From: Clostridia bacterium
GTDB lineage: Bacteria; Bacillota; Clostridia; Oscillospirales; Acutalibacteraceae
Length of the DNA: 38,962 bases
Direction of reading: 5' to 3'
NCBI GenBank assembly: GCA_017942105.1
Contig: JAGAVE010000006.1
Coordinates: forward strand, 1-38,962
Below the pieces are notes generated by a model, which saw only the letters and a program-made list of their open reading frames with translations, was not told the origin of the DNA and did no database searches. Shown one piece after another: positions 26,346 to 34,355 of the stretch. The first letter of the stretch is position 1. Each line of letters opens with the position of its first letter. The position numbers were made by a program, and so were the translations under genes.

Positions 26346-27413
26346 TCATATAAGAGCTTTGAATTTATCCGACCATACCTGCATTGAATAATTTTCAACT
26401 ATCTCTTCTTTTGCAGTAAGTCTTTCGTTCTCCGTCTCAGGTTTATCCACATCATCAATTGCCTTTGACAGCACTCTTTCGTAATCGTCAACATCTTCGC
26501 TCCTAAAATAGCGGATACTGCTTACCTTATCCGTAATCTGTTGCGGAATATCGCTCACAACAGCAAGGCTTCCGCAATACATAGCTTCAAAAACAACAAA
26601 AGGCAAAGCACCTTCAGACCTCGACGGACTCAGGATGATGTCCGTGTTATGATAGTAAGTTCCTATATTTTCCGTCGGAGGAAGTATGGTCAGCCAATCA
26701 GGCTTTTCGCCGAAATGATTTCTGATTTCAGCCTCAAACTCTTCAAGATGAGATGCAACAACAACATAAAGAAGCGCGTCATATTTCTCACGGATGCGTT
26801 TGAACACTTCGAAAGTCAGGTCGGTTCCCTTGACCCTGCAGTTATACCCGACGGCAAGACAAGAAACCTTATCTGTCTGCGGAAAATCATCAACCTTTGA
26901 AAGTCTGTCAAGCGACAGCGCGTGTTCAAGAGTATCAATATCCCTGCCCGGAAAGGACTTCATTGCTTTTTCGGTCACTGAATTGCTGACACCGAGAAGC
27001 ACATCATTTTTATACAGCACGGTCCGAAGCTTGTGGCTGAAGCCTTCGGCGTTATAAGTACATTGAAAAAAACGGACAACAGGAATTGACGGGCAGAACA
27101 ATCGGGTTATGATATCCATTTTAATATCGTTAAAATGCCTGAATATTTTCACTACATTATGCTTTTTAACGATTTTTCTCAAAAGAAAGATGTTTTTCAG
27201 GAAACTTTCCGTCTGAACATAAACGGTTGCACCGTCAGCCCTCATATCCTCTATCCAATTTTTTGCATTGGTCGAAAGTGCTCTTGCCGGCAGAAGATAT
27301 ATCTGCTCAATATTATCTTTCTGCAAGTCTTTGCGCAAGAATTCAAGAGCATTCATAAAACCGCCCTTGTAATTGGCGGCATAGTCGCATATATGCAAGA
27401 CACTGAATTTCAT
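26346..27413 (-). CDS. GT4-type glycosyltransferase
   Basis: The start at 27413 (MKFSVLHI) is set by GGAG 8 bases upstream; the protein has 355 aa. It has the two-Rossmann GT-B layout of glycosyltransferase family 4: an N-terminal domain (about 1-175) beginning VLHICDYAANYKGGFMNAL, and a C-terminal donor domain with AVGYNCRVKGTDL (187-199) and SPSRSEGALPFVVFEAM (262-278), where E267 and E276 form the donor-binding pair; their spacing is one residue longer than the common EX7E. There is no membrane segment. The sugar donor and acceptor are unknown. It is the first gene of a two-gene unit with the secreted esterase, an unusual pairing of synthesis and trimming. Confidence 0.85.
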   Translation of the reverse strand: MKFSVLHICDYAANYKGGFMNALEFLRKDLQKDNIEQIYLLPARALSTNAKNWIEDMRADGATVYVQTESFLKNIFLLRKIVKKHNVVKIFRHFNDIKMDIITRLFCPSIPVVRFFQCTYNAEGFSHKLRTVLYKNDVLLGVSNSVTEKAMKSFPGRDIDTLEHALSLDRLSKVDDFPQTDKVSCLAVGYNCRVKGTDLTFEVFKRIREKYDALLYVVVASHLEEFEAEIRNHFGEKPDWLTILPPTENIGTYYHNTDIILSPSRSEGALPFVVFEAMYCGSLAVVSDIPQQITDKVSSIRYFRSEDVDDYERVLSKAIDDVDKPETENERLTAKEEIVENYSMQVWSDKFKALI

Positions 27414-27441
27414 ATTCACAACTCCAATCAAGAGTTTTAAC

Positions 27442-27470
27442 ATTATAAAGATACCACAACACTAAAGCAA
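27442..27470 (-). promoter_or_regulatory. Promoter of the glycosyltransferase-esterase unit
   Basis: On the minus strand TTGCTT is followed after 17 bases by a perfect TATAAT; the start falls near 27435, about 20 bases before the ATG. Confidence 0.7.
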
Positions 27471-27520
27471 AGTCAATTTAAAACAAATTTGTTGAAATGT
27501 CATAAACTTCTATTATCTTA

Positions 27521-27549
27521 TTGACTTTTATTAGCCTTTTAGTTATAAT
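27521..27549 (+). promoter_or_regulatory. Near-consensus promoter of the small unknown gene
   Basis: TTGACT (27521-27526), a 17-base spacer and a perfect TATAAT (27544-27549): 11 of 12 consensus bases. This is the strongest promoter in the window by eye. Confidence 0.85.
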
Positions 27550-27604
27550 ACACATAAACAATAGTGATTTGTGGAAAACATTATACAAATCGTCTACTAT
27601 GTGT
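27550..27604 (+). promoter_or_regulatory. Folded 5' leader upstream of the small unknown gene
   Basis: ACACATA (27550-27556) pairs with TATGTGT (27598-27604), and GATTTGT (27566-27572) pairs with ACAAATC (27585-27591). The predicted transcript start near 27556 lies at the inner end of the outer arm, so the outer pairing may instead mark a DNA site. The hairpin ends 12 bases before the ribosome site. Confidence 0.45.
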
Positions 27605-27629
27605 TAATACTTCAAAAAGGATGATGATT

Positions 27630-28010
27630 ATGGCAAGAACAAAATTCCCGTTACTTTTAGTTGACAACAAAAACATTCTTTCTGTTATTAATGAAGGTGA
27701 ATTTAAATTCAGCCCGCTCACCTTTGTTGAAGCTAAATCAATCATTGATATGCACGACGAGGATGATGTTATCAATCTTTTCTCAGGACGCGACCTTGAA
27801 AAGGTTGTTTACAACTATCTAGATGTTGAGGACAGAAACTTTGAATATATGCCCATCAACAATATGGTAGTCGGTCAGGACGCGATTATATTCAAACTTT
27901 ATATAACGCCATCTGAAACTCAACCGATTATAACAACTGAGAGCGGCGCAATGGCGAAAAAGATAGAAAACATCTATGTAACCTGCCAATTAGTTTCAAG
28001 AATCAAATAG
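27630..28010 (+). CDS. Small protein of unknown function, possibly YddF/B116-like (DUF1874)
   Basis: The 126-aa protein starts at 27630 (MARTKFPLLLVDNKN); AAAGG at 27616-27620 supports this ATG over closer ones at 27621 and 27624. It has no signal peptide or membrane helix. I do not recognise it firmly. The run VINLFSGRDLEKVVYNYL, then RNFEYMPI and GQDAIIFKLYI resembles the DUF1874 (STIV B116, ICEBs1 YddF) pattern of SAIGH-x2-T...NR...GD-hydrophobic-L, though the GH and T positions differ. That likeness is by eye and weak. Such proteins occur on viruses and conjugative elements and in chromosomes of Firmicutes. It is a single gene with a very strong promoter, a folded leader and a terminator at 28024-28054, so it is probably abundant. 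Confidence 0.6.
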   Translation: MARTKFPLLLVDNKNILSVINEGEFKFSPLTFVEAKSIIDMHDEDDVINLFSGRDLEKVVYNYLDVEDRNFEYMPINNMVVGQDAIIFKLYITPSETQPIITTESGAMAKKIENIYVTCQLVSRIK

Positions 28011-28023
28011 CGTATATCTGTTA

Positions 28024-28054
28024 AAAAGAGCAGTTCAAAACGAACTGCTCTTTT
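28024..28054. terminator. Bidirectional terminator after the small unknown gene
   Basis: A 13-bp stem (AAAAGAGCAGTTC on one arm, complement on the other) around AAAAC lies between convergent genes. The A- and T-rich ends of the arms serve as U-tract on either strand. Confidence 0.88.
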
Positions 28055-28056
28055 AC

Positions 28057-28983
28057 TTATTTTATAAGGCTTCTTACCTCTTCCTCAGCAATCATAAGGT
28101 CATCAATTATCATTCTCTGATACTTCGTAAATTTCTTACTGTCGCAGGAGCGTGACCAGAGGCTCATCGGCACTCCGACCTTGTTCATATGATACTTCGC
28201 TGTCTGCGGATAAGCAAGAGCTTCAAGGAAAGCGCAAAGGCAGAGGAAATTCTGCACTGTCTGAGCTTTTTTCTCGTCCTTATCGTAATTATCGCAGAGC
28301 CATGCGTAAAGGTCGGGATGGAAGTTAGCCATAATTCCCGAAAAACCTGCAGCACCATTTTTAAGAGTGTAAAGAAGAGTCTGGGAGTTTGCGTTATAGA
28401 GTCTTATTGATGTACCCTTGATCTGCTCAAGACGGCGGTCAAGCTCGTCAGGATCGCAGCAGGTATCCTTGATGAATGTAAATCTGCCTGTTGAGATGCA
28501 CCAATCGAGAATTTTCTCTGTAAGAAGACGCTTATACGGATAGGGGCACTCATAAATACCGATTGCGATATCCTCGGGAAGCTGAGAAAGAAGCTTCTCA
28601 GCATTTTTAATCCACACATCGTCACCGTCGTTATGCAAGTCAAGACGGTTGCTTACCCATACGATAGCATCAACACCTGTCTCAGCAATGGCTGTAAGCT
28701 CACGCACCTGTGCATCCATATCGTCAGAAGTGTGTCCTGATGCAACAACTGAAACGTCTTTTCCGCTTGCCCTTACAGTTTCAACAACGGTTTTTGCGAT
28801 TTTCACCTTTTCTTCAAGTGAAAGATAAATCATTTCACTTGACTGACAAACTGCGAAAATGCCTGTACAACCGTTTTCGATATACCAGTTTGTGATATTT
28901 CTGACCGCCTCATAATCGACTGTATTATCATCGTGATAAGGAGTTATCATCGTAGGGAATGTACCAAAATTGATATCTTTCAT
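28057..28983 (-). CDS. Dihydrodipicolinate synthase/N-acetylneuraminate lyase family aldolase
   Basis: This 308-aa class I aldolase has a TIM-barrel fold. The Schiff-base lysine is K172 in FTFIKDTCC, with the partner tyrosine Y144 in GIYECPYPYKR. The substrate loop that reads GTTGE in DapA is CQSSE here (46-50), and AAGFSGIMANFHPDLY follows. The loop change speaks against a true lysine-pathway DapA and suggests another 2-oxo acid or sugar acid aldolase. It follows the sugar epimerase by 16 bases in the same direction, which supports a role in sugar or sialic/uronic acid metabolism; that is inference. GAGGT lies 8 bases upstream of the ATG, and the gene ends at a shared terminator. Confidence 0.85.
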   Translation of the reverse strand: MKDINFGTFPTMITPYHDDNTVDYEAVRNITNWYIENGCTGIFAVCQSSEMIYLSLEEKVKIAKTVVETVRASGKDVSVVASGHTSDDMDAQVRELTAIAETGVDAIVWVSNRLDLHNDGDDVWIKNAEKLLSQLPEDIAIGIYECPYPYKRLLTEKILDWCISTGRFTFIKDTCCDPDELDRRLEQIKGTSIRLYNANSQTLLYTLKNGAAGFSGIMANFHPDLYAWLCDNYDKDEKKAQTVQNFLCLCAFLEALAYPQTAKYHMNKVGVPMSLWSRSCDSKKFTKYQRMIIDDLMIAEEEVRSLIK

Positions 28984-28999
28984 TTTAAACTACCTCATT

Positions 29000-30004
29000 T
29001 CAAATATTATAATATGATTTGTACCACTGTACAAACCTTTCTAAACCGTCTTCAATGGAAGTCGACGGTTTGAAGCCGAACTTTTCAATAAGCGGAGTAA
29101 CGTCCGCATAAGTCTGATAAACATCACCCGGCTGCATCGGAAGGAACTCTTTTTCAGCCGTTTTACCAAGTGCCTTTTCAAGCGTTTCGATAAAATACAT
29201 AAGCTTTTCGGGAGAGTTATTGCCGATATTGTAAACAGTAGCCCTGTCACCGTTTTCGTCTTCTTCTGGAGGATTACAAAGCATATTTTCAATACCTCTT
29301 ACGATGTCGTCAATGTACGTAAAATCACGATACATATCACCGTTATTGAATATCTTTATCTTTTCGCCGTTCATAATCTTATCGGTAAATCCGAAATAAG
29401 CCATATCGGGTCTGCCGAACGGACCGTAAACCGTAAAAAATCTGAGACCCGTAGATGGTATACCGTAAAGATGACTGTATGTATACGCCATAAGTTCATT
29501 TGACTTTTTAGTAGCCGCATAAAGAGAGATAGGCTTGTTTACATCGTCGTCAGTTGAAAACGGTGTCTTCTGCTGATTACCGTAAACCGAACTGGATGAA
29601 GCATAGAGAAGATGCTCTACCGGATTATGTCGGCACGCTTCAAGGATATTAAAAAAGCCGATCACATTCGACTCGATATACGCCTGAGGATTGTCAATTG
29701 AATATCGTACTCCCGCCTGTGCAGCAAGGTTAACGACTATATCAAACTTATTCTCAGTAAAAACTCTGTCAACCGTTTCCTTGTCTGCAAGATTGCCCTT
29801 TACAAAGGTAAAATTCTGAAATCCGTTAAGAATATCAAGTCTTGCATATTTGAGATTAATGTCATAATAATCGTTGATATTGTCAAATCCAACGACTTTC
29901 ATACCCTGTTCAAGAAGCTTTTTACTCAGATGAAATCCGATAAAGCCTGCAGCTCCCGTAACGAGTATTTTTTTAGAAGTATCAAGAGACTTATACATAC
30001 TCAT
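29000..30004 (-). CDS. NAD-dependent epimerase, UDP-glucuronate 4-epimerase-like
   Basis: This 334-aa extended short-chain dehydrogenase has NAD site TGAAGFIG (16-23), the catalytic set S137-S139 with Y162 and K166 (YAATK), and QAGVRYSIDNP, FFTVYGPFGRPDMA and MYRDFTYIDDIVRGI. These blocks match UDP-glucuronate 4-epimerases (CapI-like), which make UDP-galacturonate for capsule or other surface polysaccharides. GGAG lies 8 bases upstream of the ATG. It opens a two-gene unit with the aldolase, from promoter 30027-30055. UDP-glucose/galactose 4-epimerase activity is possible but the RYSIDNP and FGRPDMA segments favour the uronate group. Confidence 0.87.
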   Translation of the reverse strand: MSMYKSLDTSKKILVTGAAGFIGFHLSKKLLEQGMKVVGFDNINDYYDINLKYARLDILNGFQNFTFVKGNLADKETVDRVFTENKFDIVVNLAAQAGVRYSIDNPQAYIESNVIGFFNILEACRHNPVEHLLYASSSSVYGNQQKTPFSTDDDVNKPISLYAATKKSNELMAYTYSHLYGIPSTGLRFFTVYGPFGRPDMAYFGFTDKIMNGEKIKIFNNGDMYRDFTYIDDIVRGIENMLCNPPEEDENGDRATVYNIGNNSPEKLMYFIETLEKALGKTAEKEFLPMQPGDVYQTYADVTPLIEKFGFKPSTSIEDGLERFVQWYKSYYNI

Positions 30005-30026
30005 TCACCACTCCCCTGTCCGTAGT

Positions 30027-30055
30027 ATTATATACCCGCAGATATATAAAATCAA
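30027..30055 (-). promoter_or_regulatory. Promoter of the epimerase-aldolase unit
   Basis: On the minus strand TTGATT, 17-base spacer, perfect TATAAT. The predicted start near 30020 leaves a leader of about 16 bases. Confidence 0.75.
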
Positions 30056-30071
30056 GAGAAATGCATAAATA

Positions 30072-30102
30072 AAGCCTGTAAGAGTCGTAATCTTACAGGC
30101 TT
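30072..30102 (-). terminator. Terminator of the cation exchanger gene
   Basis: A 12-bp perfect stem (AAGCCTGTAAGA with its complement) and 7-nt loop lie 4 bases past the minus-strand stop, followed by TATTTAT on that strand. Confidence 0.8.
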
Positions 30103-30106
30103 ATGA

Positions 30107-31144
30107 TTATACTGTTGAATTAAAAATCGAGAGATACCAATCGAGCTTTGAAGCAACTATCACAAGATAAGCGATATAAATAACGAGCAGTACCACACCC
30201 TGCCAACGTCGGAATTTTTTAGCAATAACCGTTGGCACAAGTGCAATCAACGAAACGAGAATACAAACAGGAAAATCTAGATAAATATTCTGTGCCGATA
30301 CAGGAAGTACTCCTCCGTAGATAAATGAGCAGATAGGTAGTATAAGTGCTATATCAATAATATTTGCACCGATTACGTTGCCCACGGACATAGACGGCTG
30401 CTTTTTAACTACAGCTGTGACAGCAGTAACAAGTTCGGGTAAAGAAGTGCCTATCGCCACCATTGTAACGCCGACAACTGATCCTGAAACGCCCCAGCTT
30501 ACTGCAATTTTACCACCGTTGTTAACAAGAAGCCTTGAGCCGACCACTATAAAAACCGCACCGGCCACAATATAGAAAATATTTTTAGCCACAATTTTCT
30601 TATCGATCTTTGCCTTTTCCTCAAAATAATCATCGATATCGGTTCTGGCATTTTTTATGCTTTCCGCTATGAAAGAAACGAATATAACAAGAAGAACAAT
30701 GGATGCTTTTAACGATAATGACCCTTTGAATGCAAGTACCAGAAGTGCCACCACGGTGACGCCCTGAAGAACAGCTTTATAACTGAACTTTTTACGATCG
30801 ACTTCAGTAGGGTCAAACATAATACCAAACGCCATTATCATTGCGGTATTGCATATCACTGAACCGACTCCGTTGCCGATAGCCATTCCCAATTCTTCCT
30901 GAGCAAGCAACTGGGCATCCGCGACTCCCGAACGCAGGAGCTCATGCCCTTCTACTGCTGCCATTGCTGAAACTATAATCTCAGGCAAAGTCGTCGCTAT
31001 GCTTACAATAGTAGCACCTACAATAAACTTCGGTATACCCGTGACCTCGGCAATCCAAGCCGCACCGTCTACGAACCAATCTCCGCCTTTTATAATCAGT
31101 ATCACACCGACCACAAAAAGCAGATACATCAGAACGGTTTCCAT
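30107..31144 (-). CDS. CaCA family calcium/sodium antiporter (YrbG-like)
   Basis: This 345-aa integral membrane protein has about 10 helices. The two inverted alpha repeats of the CaCA family are visible: VGATIVSIATTLPEIIVSA (42-60) with MAIGNGVGSVICNT (87-100), and VGVTMVAIGTSLPELVTAV (224-242) with SVGNVIGANIID (253-264). Each holds the ion-binding glutamate (E55, E237). A cytoplasmic acidic/basic loop lies at about 163-185. The first alpha repeat has an insertion of about 20 residues (EGHELLRSGVADAQLLAQEE) between its two halves, which I do not expect in YrbG-type proteins. AGGTGG lies 4 bases upstream of the ATG. Single gene with its own terminator; divergent from the next gene. Confidence 0.9.
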   Translation of the reverse strand: METVLMYLLFVVGVILIIKGGDWFVDGAAWIAEVTGIPKFIVGATIVSIATTLPEIIVSAMAAVEGHELLRSGVADAQLLAQEELGMAIGNGVGSVICNTAMIMAFGIMFDPTEVDRKKFSYKAVLQGVTVVALLVLAFKGSLSLKASIVLLVIFVSFIAESIKNARTDIDDYFEEKAKIDKKIVAKNIFYIVAGAVFIVVGSRLLVNNGGKIAVSWGVSGSVVGVTMVAIGTSLPELVTAVTAVVKKQPSMSVGNVIGANIIDIALILPICSFIYGGVLPVSAQNIYLDFPVCILVSLIALVPTVIAKKFRRWQGVVLLVIYIAYLVIVASKLDWYLSIFNSTV

Positions 31145-31211
31145 ATATCCACCTAAAAAATCAGTATATCTTCACACCCTGCGTCAATAATAGATAAGAG
31201 GAGTGACAGAT

Positions 31212-32231
31212 ATGCCTGAAATTTACCTTCCTGAAAAAATTATCTTTGAAAGAAATGTCCTTGATAAATTCAGCCCTGAAGAAGCTGAACGAGCTATACT
31301 GATAAGTGACAGCGAAATTTTAAAAAATTGCGGAACACTTGATAAAATACTTAATAAAAGCATGAGAATGATATCACAAGTAAATCTGATTGTCAACACT
31401 AACGTGTACGAACTGTACAGACAGGCAGCAGAGATATTTTACTCTGGAGAGATCGATCTGATAGTAGCTATAGGATCTTCTGCTGTCATAGACTGCGGTA
31501 TGCTGCTCTCACATCAGAGCAGAGCAAAATTTACTGCTATCCCCTGTTGTTCGGCGTGTTCAATGACTGATTTTGAAGCTGACAGGTATCACCATTACCG
31601 TCACTCACCGAATACAGTTATCCTTGACCCTGCATTGACTGAGTGTCTGCCTTCAGGAATGATCGCCTATGATGCTATGTCGAGCTTCGCCTATGCTGTG
31701 GATACGGTCGCCTCTAATGACAATATCATCGTAAGAAACCTCGCCATTCACGGTGCTGTTGAGATTTACCGTAACATCATCCCCGCATACCGCGGAAACA
31801 TAACTGCGATAGAAAAACTGCTTTATGCAATGTACTTTGCAGTTGCCGCACACCGCAACTTTGCAGAGGCAGGAAACTCTTATCTTAACAGAGTGAGCAG
31901 TTTTTTCTCAGAATTCGGTTACTCCAAATCATCTGTCTGTGCATTAGTTTTCCCCAATATCGCAGAATACGATGAAAATTTATTTCGCAACGGACTTTTT
32001 GAAACAGCAAAGGCCGTCGGCATCGCAAAGGATGACGACGACCCGTATTATGCAAATACTGAGCTTATAGACAGAATGCGCAAGCTGCAGGCAAGTGTGG
32101 GGATTCCGCGTGCCGTATCAGGCTTTAACCTGACAGAGAATGCATATCAGTCACGCAAGATACACAGTAATATACCCGACACACTTCTTGACTTGTGCTA
32201 TTATGGTAGTTTTAAGTTTATGAAGTTGTAG
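31212..32231 (+). CDS. Iron-alcohol-dehydrogenase-fold protein lacking the metal ligands
   Basis: The 339-aa protein starts at the ATG at 31212, with AGAGGAG 7 bases upstream; a GTG at 31203 would touch that site. The layout follows group III (iron) alcohol dehydrogenases and glycerol dehydrogenases: a beta start YLPEKIIFERNVLDKF, VAIGSSAVIDC (85-95, in place of GGGSxxD), TAIPCCSACSMTDF and an all-helical C-terminal half. The metal-site helix that reads D-A-x-x-H in active enzymes is DAMSS (154-158), and the stretch that normally holds the other two histidines reads SYLNRVSSFFSEFGYS (223-238). So the metal site seems lost. It may be a pseudoenzyme or bind another ligand. No partner gene is obvious; the antiporter is divergent. 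Confidence 0.6.
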   Translation: MPEIYLPEKIIFERNVLDKFSPEEAERAILISDSEILKNCGTLDKILNKSMRMISQVNLIVNTNVYELYRQAAEIFYSGEIDLIVAIGSSAVIDCGMLLSHQSRAKFTAIPCCSACSMTDFEADRYHHYRHSPNTVILDPALTECLPSGMIAYDAMSSFAYAVDTVASNDNIIVRNLAIHGAVEIYRNIIPAYRGNITAIEKLLYAMYFAVAAHRNFAEAGNSYLNRVSSFFSEFGYSKSSVCALVFPNIAEYDENLFRNGLFETAKAVGIAKDDDDPYYANTELIDRMRKLQASVGIPRAVSGFNLTENAYQSRKIHSNIPDTLLDLCYYGSFKFMKL

Positions 32232-32269
32232 TTGCATAATTTTATAATCCTCGTTCTTAACCATATAAA

Positions 32270-32304
32270 ATCACCGCAAACTCCATAACAGGGTTCGCGG
32301 TGAT
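32270..32304 (-). terminator. Probable terminator of the 634-aa kinase gene
   Basis: ATCACCGC (32270-32277) pairs with GCGGTGAT (32297-32304), extended inward by AACTC/GGGTT. On the minus strand it is followed by TTTTATAT. The plus-strand gene ends at 32231 and may use it too, though AAAAGC follows there. Confidence 0.65.
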
Positions 32305-32319
32305 AAAAGCTTAAAACAC

Positions 32320-34224
32320 TCAACGGTTATCCAGAGAATCGCTCCATTTTGCATTTCCTTGACCGTCATATGTTATAAAAGTATTCTCATCAACAGTAAT
32401 TTTCACATATTGAATCGGAGCTATACTTTCACATTCGCATGTTATCGGGAGACCTTCGGGTAAAGAAAGAGATACTTCCACATAATCTTCTTTGTATACA
32501 TATTTAATATCTGCCCCCGTTACATAACTATTCAACGGCGACGCATCACAATCTGTAAAATCAGCCGAATAAACACATTGACCTTCATATTCACAAATGT
32601 CATCATTCAGATAAAATGTGTATTTAGCTTTATAGAGTTCACCATGATTAATGTGTGAATCTCCATTATAACTGCAAGAGTGTGTATACACTTCGCAAGT
32701 GATTTTAGCATCTGAACTGATATCTTCATAGTCTCCCAAAATCCAAATTTTGACACCTTCAACAAAAGGATGGAAGTCACCTTCCGGTAAAAGAGTCCAG
32801 GAGTTTTCACCTTCACCAGAATCTACAACATTCTTTTCAGTCGTAGTACTACTCGTACTCTCCGACGTACTTGACTCCTCCTCAGAGGTGTCACTTGTTG
32901 TATCAGCCGTGCTTGCTTCATCTGTCGACAGAGCATCAGTACCGACTACAGCAGCAGTCTGCTCAGTTTCGGATGGTTCGCTCGGACTGTCAGGAGTACG
33001 TCCTGATCTGCCGAAGATGGCTATTCCTGTAATTACAGCCGCTACTATCAGCACAGCCACTATCGCAACGATAATGATAACAGGCTTTGAACCGTTTTTC
33101 TTAGCTTTCGGTTCAGGGACTACCGTTTCGCTGATCGTAGTTACGGGAATATCCTGTGTAACCTCCCTCGGTGTAAATGAAGGTGCAGCTGTGTGAGGAT
33201 CATTTTCAAAACGCTGAACAGGTGCAACGGTCACCTTTCTCTCAGGCCTGACAACATTTTCATCCGTCTCCACGGTAGTCAGAGCGTTATACAGCTCGTC
33301 CATCGACTGGAATCTGTCTTTAGCCTCTATGTTCAAACCTTTAAATATAGCTCTTTCAACATACGGAGCTATGCTGATACCCATCTGTGAAATCGGCTCG
33401 AGTGCTTCCCCTGCGAGTCTGTCAAAGACCTGCGGAGGTGTCTTACCCGTTATACACTTATAGAGAGTAGCACACATCGCATAGACATCAGTCCACGGAC
33501 CCTGCTTACCTCTCTTATGATACTGCTCTTCGGGTGCATAACCGTGCTTGAGAACTATCGACAATGATTTCTCATCGTCATCGTAAACTTCTCTTGCGGC
33601 GCCGAAATCTATGAGCTTTATACCTTTTTTGTTTATCATTATATTGTCAGGGCTGATATCTCTGTGGATGACATGGCCTTCATGCACCTGACTCATAGAC
33701 TTGATAAGAGGCAGGAAAAGGCTGACTGCATCTTTTGAAGAGAGCGTACCGTTTGTCTTCAGGTGCTCCTTCATAGTGATGCCCTCTACGAATTCCATTA
33801 CGATATAAGCCGTATTATTTTCTTCAAAATATTCTCTGACTCCTACGACATGCGGGATATTTTCAAGCTTCGCAATAGTGCGTGCCTCGCTGAGGTACTT
33901 TTTAAGACCTATACGGAAACATTCACCTTTATCACCGCTGAAAACGCTCAATGCAGTCTGACTCGGTTTGCGTGTAGAAAATGCTGACGGAAAGTACTCC
34001 TTGATCGCAACTTTACGCTCAAGCGTTTCATCCCATGCAACATATGTAGCTCCAAATCCGCCATAGCCTAAAACTTCGCCTATGACGTATCTCTCTCTGA
34101 TCAGAGTACCCGGTCTCAAAAACAACGACTCTTCAGCAGGCTGATCATTGACGTGTCCGCAGAACGGACAGACCTTGATCTCATCAGAAATGAGTTTCAT
34201 ACATTTTGCACATCTGATTTGCAT
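32320..34224 (-). CDS. Membrane Ser/Thr protein kinase with N-terminal zinc ribbon
   Basis: The 634-aa Hanks-type kinase begins with a four-cysteine zinc ribbon (CAKC at 5-8, CPFC at 19-22). The kinase domain spans about 46-315: glycine loop GYGGFGATY (53-61), VAIK (K75), HRDISPDN with D189, DFG with D206, and GYAPEEQY. The lysine usual after HRDL in Ser/Thr kinases is Ser here. A basic stretch leads to one membrane helix (381-405). Outside come a Ser/Thr/Glu-rich linker (about 408-465) and a C-terminal domain of about 165 residues that I do not recognise. It is closely parallel to the 1182-aa kinase upstream but has its own promoter at 34261-34289. Substrates are unknown; the outer domain presumably senses something at the wall. 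Confidence 0.87.
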   Translation of the reverse strand: MQIRCAKCMKLISDEIKVCPFCGHVNDQPAEESLFLRPGTLIRERYVIGEVLGYGGFGATYVAWDETLERKVAIKEYFPSAFSTRKPSQTALSVFSGDKGECFRIGLKKYLSEARTIAKLENIPHVVGVREYFEENNTAYIVMEFVEGITMKEHLKTNGTLSSKDAVSLFLPLIKSMSQVHEGHVIHRDISPDNIMINKKGIKLIDFGAAREVYDDDEKSLSIVLKHGYAPEEQYHKRGKQGPWTDVYAMCATLYKCITGKTPPQVFDRLAGEALEPISQMGISIAPYVERAIFKGLNIEAKDRFQSMDELYNALTTVETDENVVRPERKVTVAPVQRFENDPHTAAPSFTPREVTQDIPVTTISETVVPEPKAKKNGSKPVIIIVAIVAVLIVAAVITGIAIFGRSGRTPDSPSEPSETEQTAAVVGTDALSTDEASTADTTSDTSEEESSTSESTSSTTTEKNVVDSGEGENSWTLLPEGDFHPFVEGVKIWILGDYEDISSDAKITCEVYTHSCSYNGDSHINHGELYKAKYTFYLNDDICEYEGQCVYSADFTDCDASPLNSYVTGADIKYVYKEDYVEVSLSLPEGLPITCECESIAPIQYVKITVDENTFITYDGQGNAKWSDSLDNR

Positions 34225-34260
34225 ATTAATATTCCTTTCATCGGAAATTTACACCGCATT

Positions 34261-34289
34261 ATTATAACATATTTCTTATAAAAAAACAA
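34261..34289 (-). promoter_or_regulatory. Promoter of the 634-aa kinase gene
   Basis: On the minus strand TTGTTT, a 17-base spacer and a perfect TATAAT. The start falls near 34254, leaving a leader of about 30 bases with AAAGGA before the ATG. Confidence 0.75.
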
Positions 34290-34355
34290 CAAACAGGTAC
34301 CAATCATATAAAAATCGGTACGAAAGGTGCGAAACACTTGTTTGTGTGGCAAGGC

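Noticed and set aside
28057..28983. Lysine-pathway dapA
   Set aside because: The GTTGE substrate loop is CQSSE and the gene sits with a sugar epimerase, so a biosynthetic dihydrodipicolinate synthase is unlikely.
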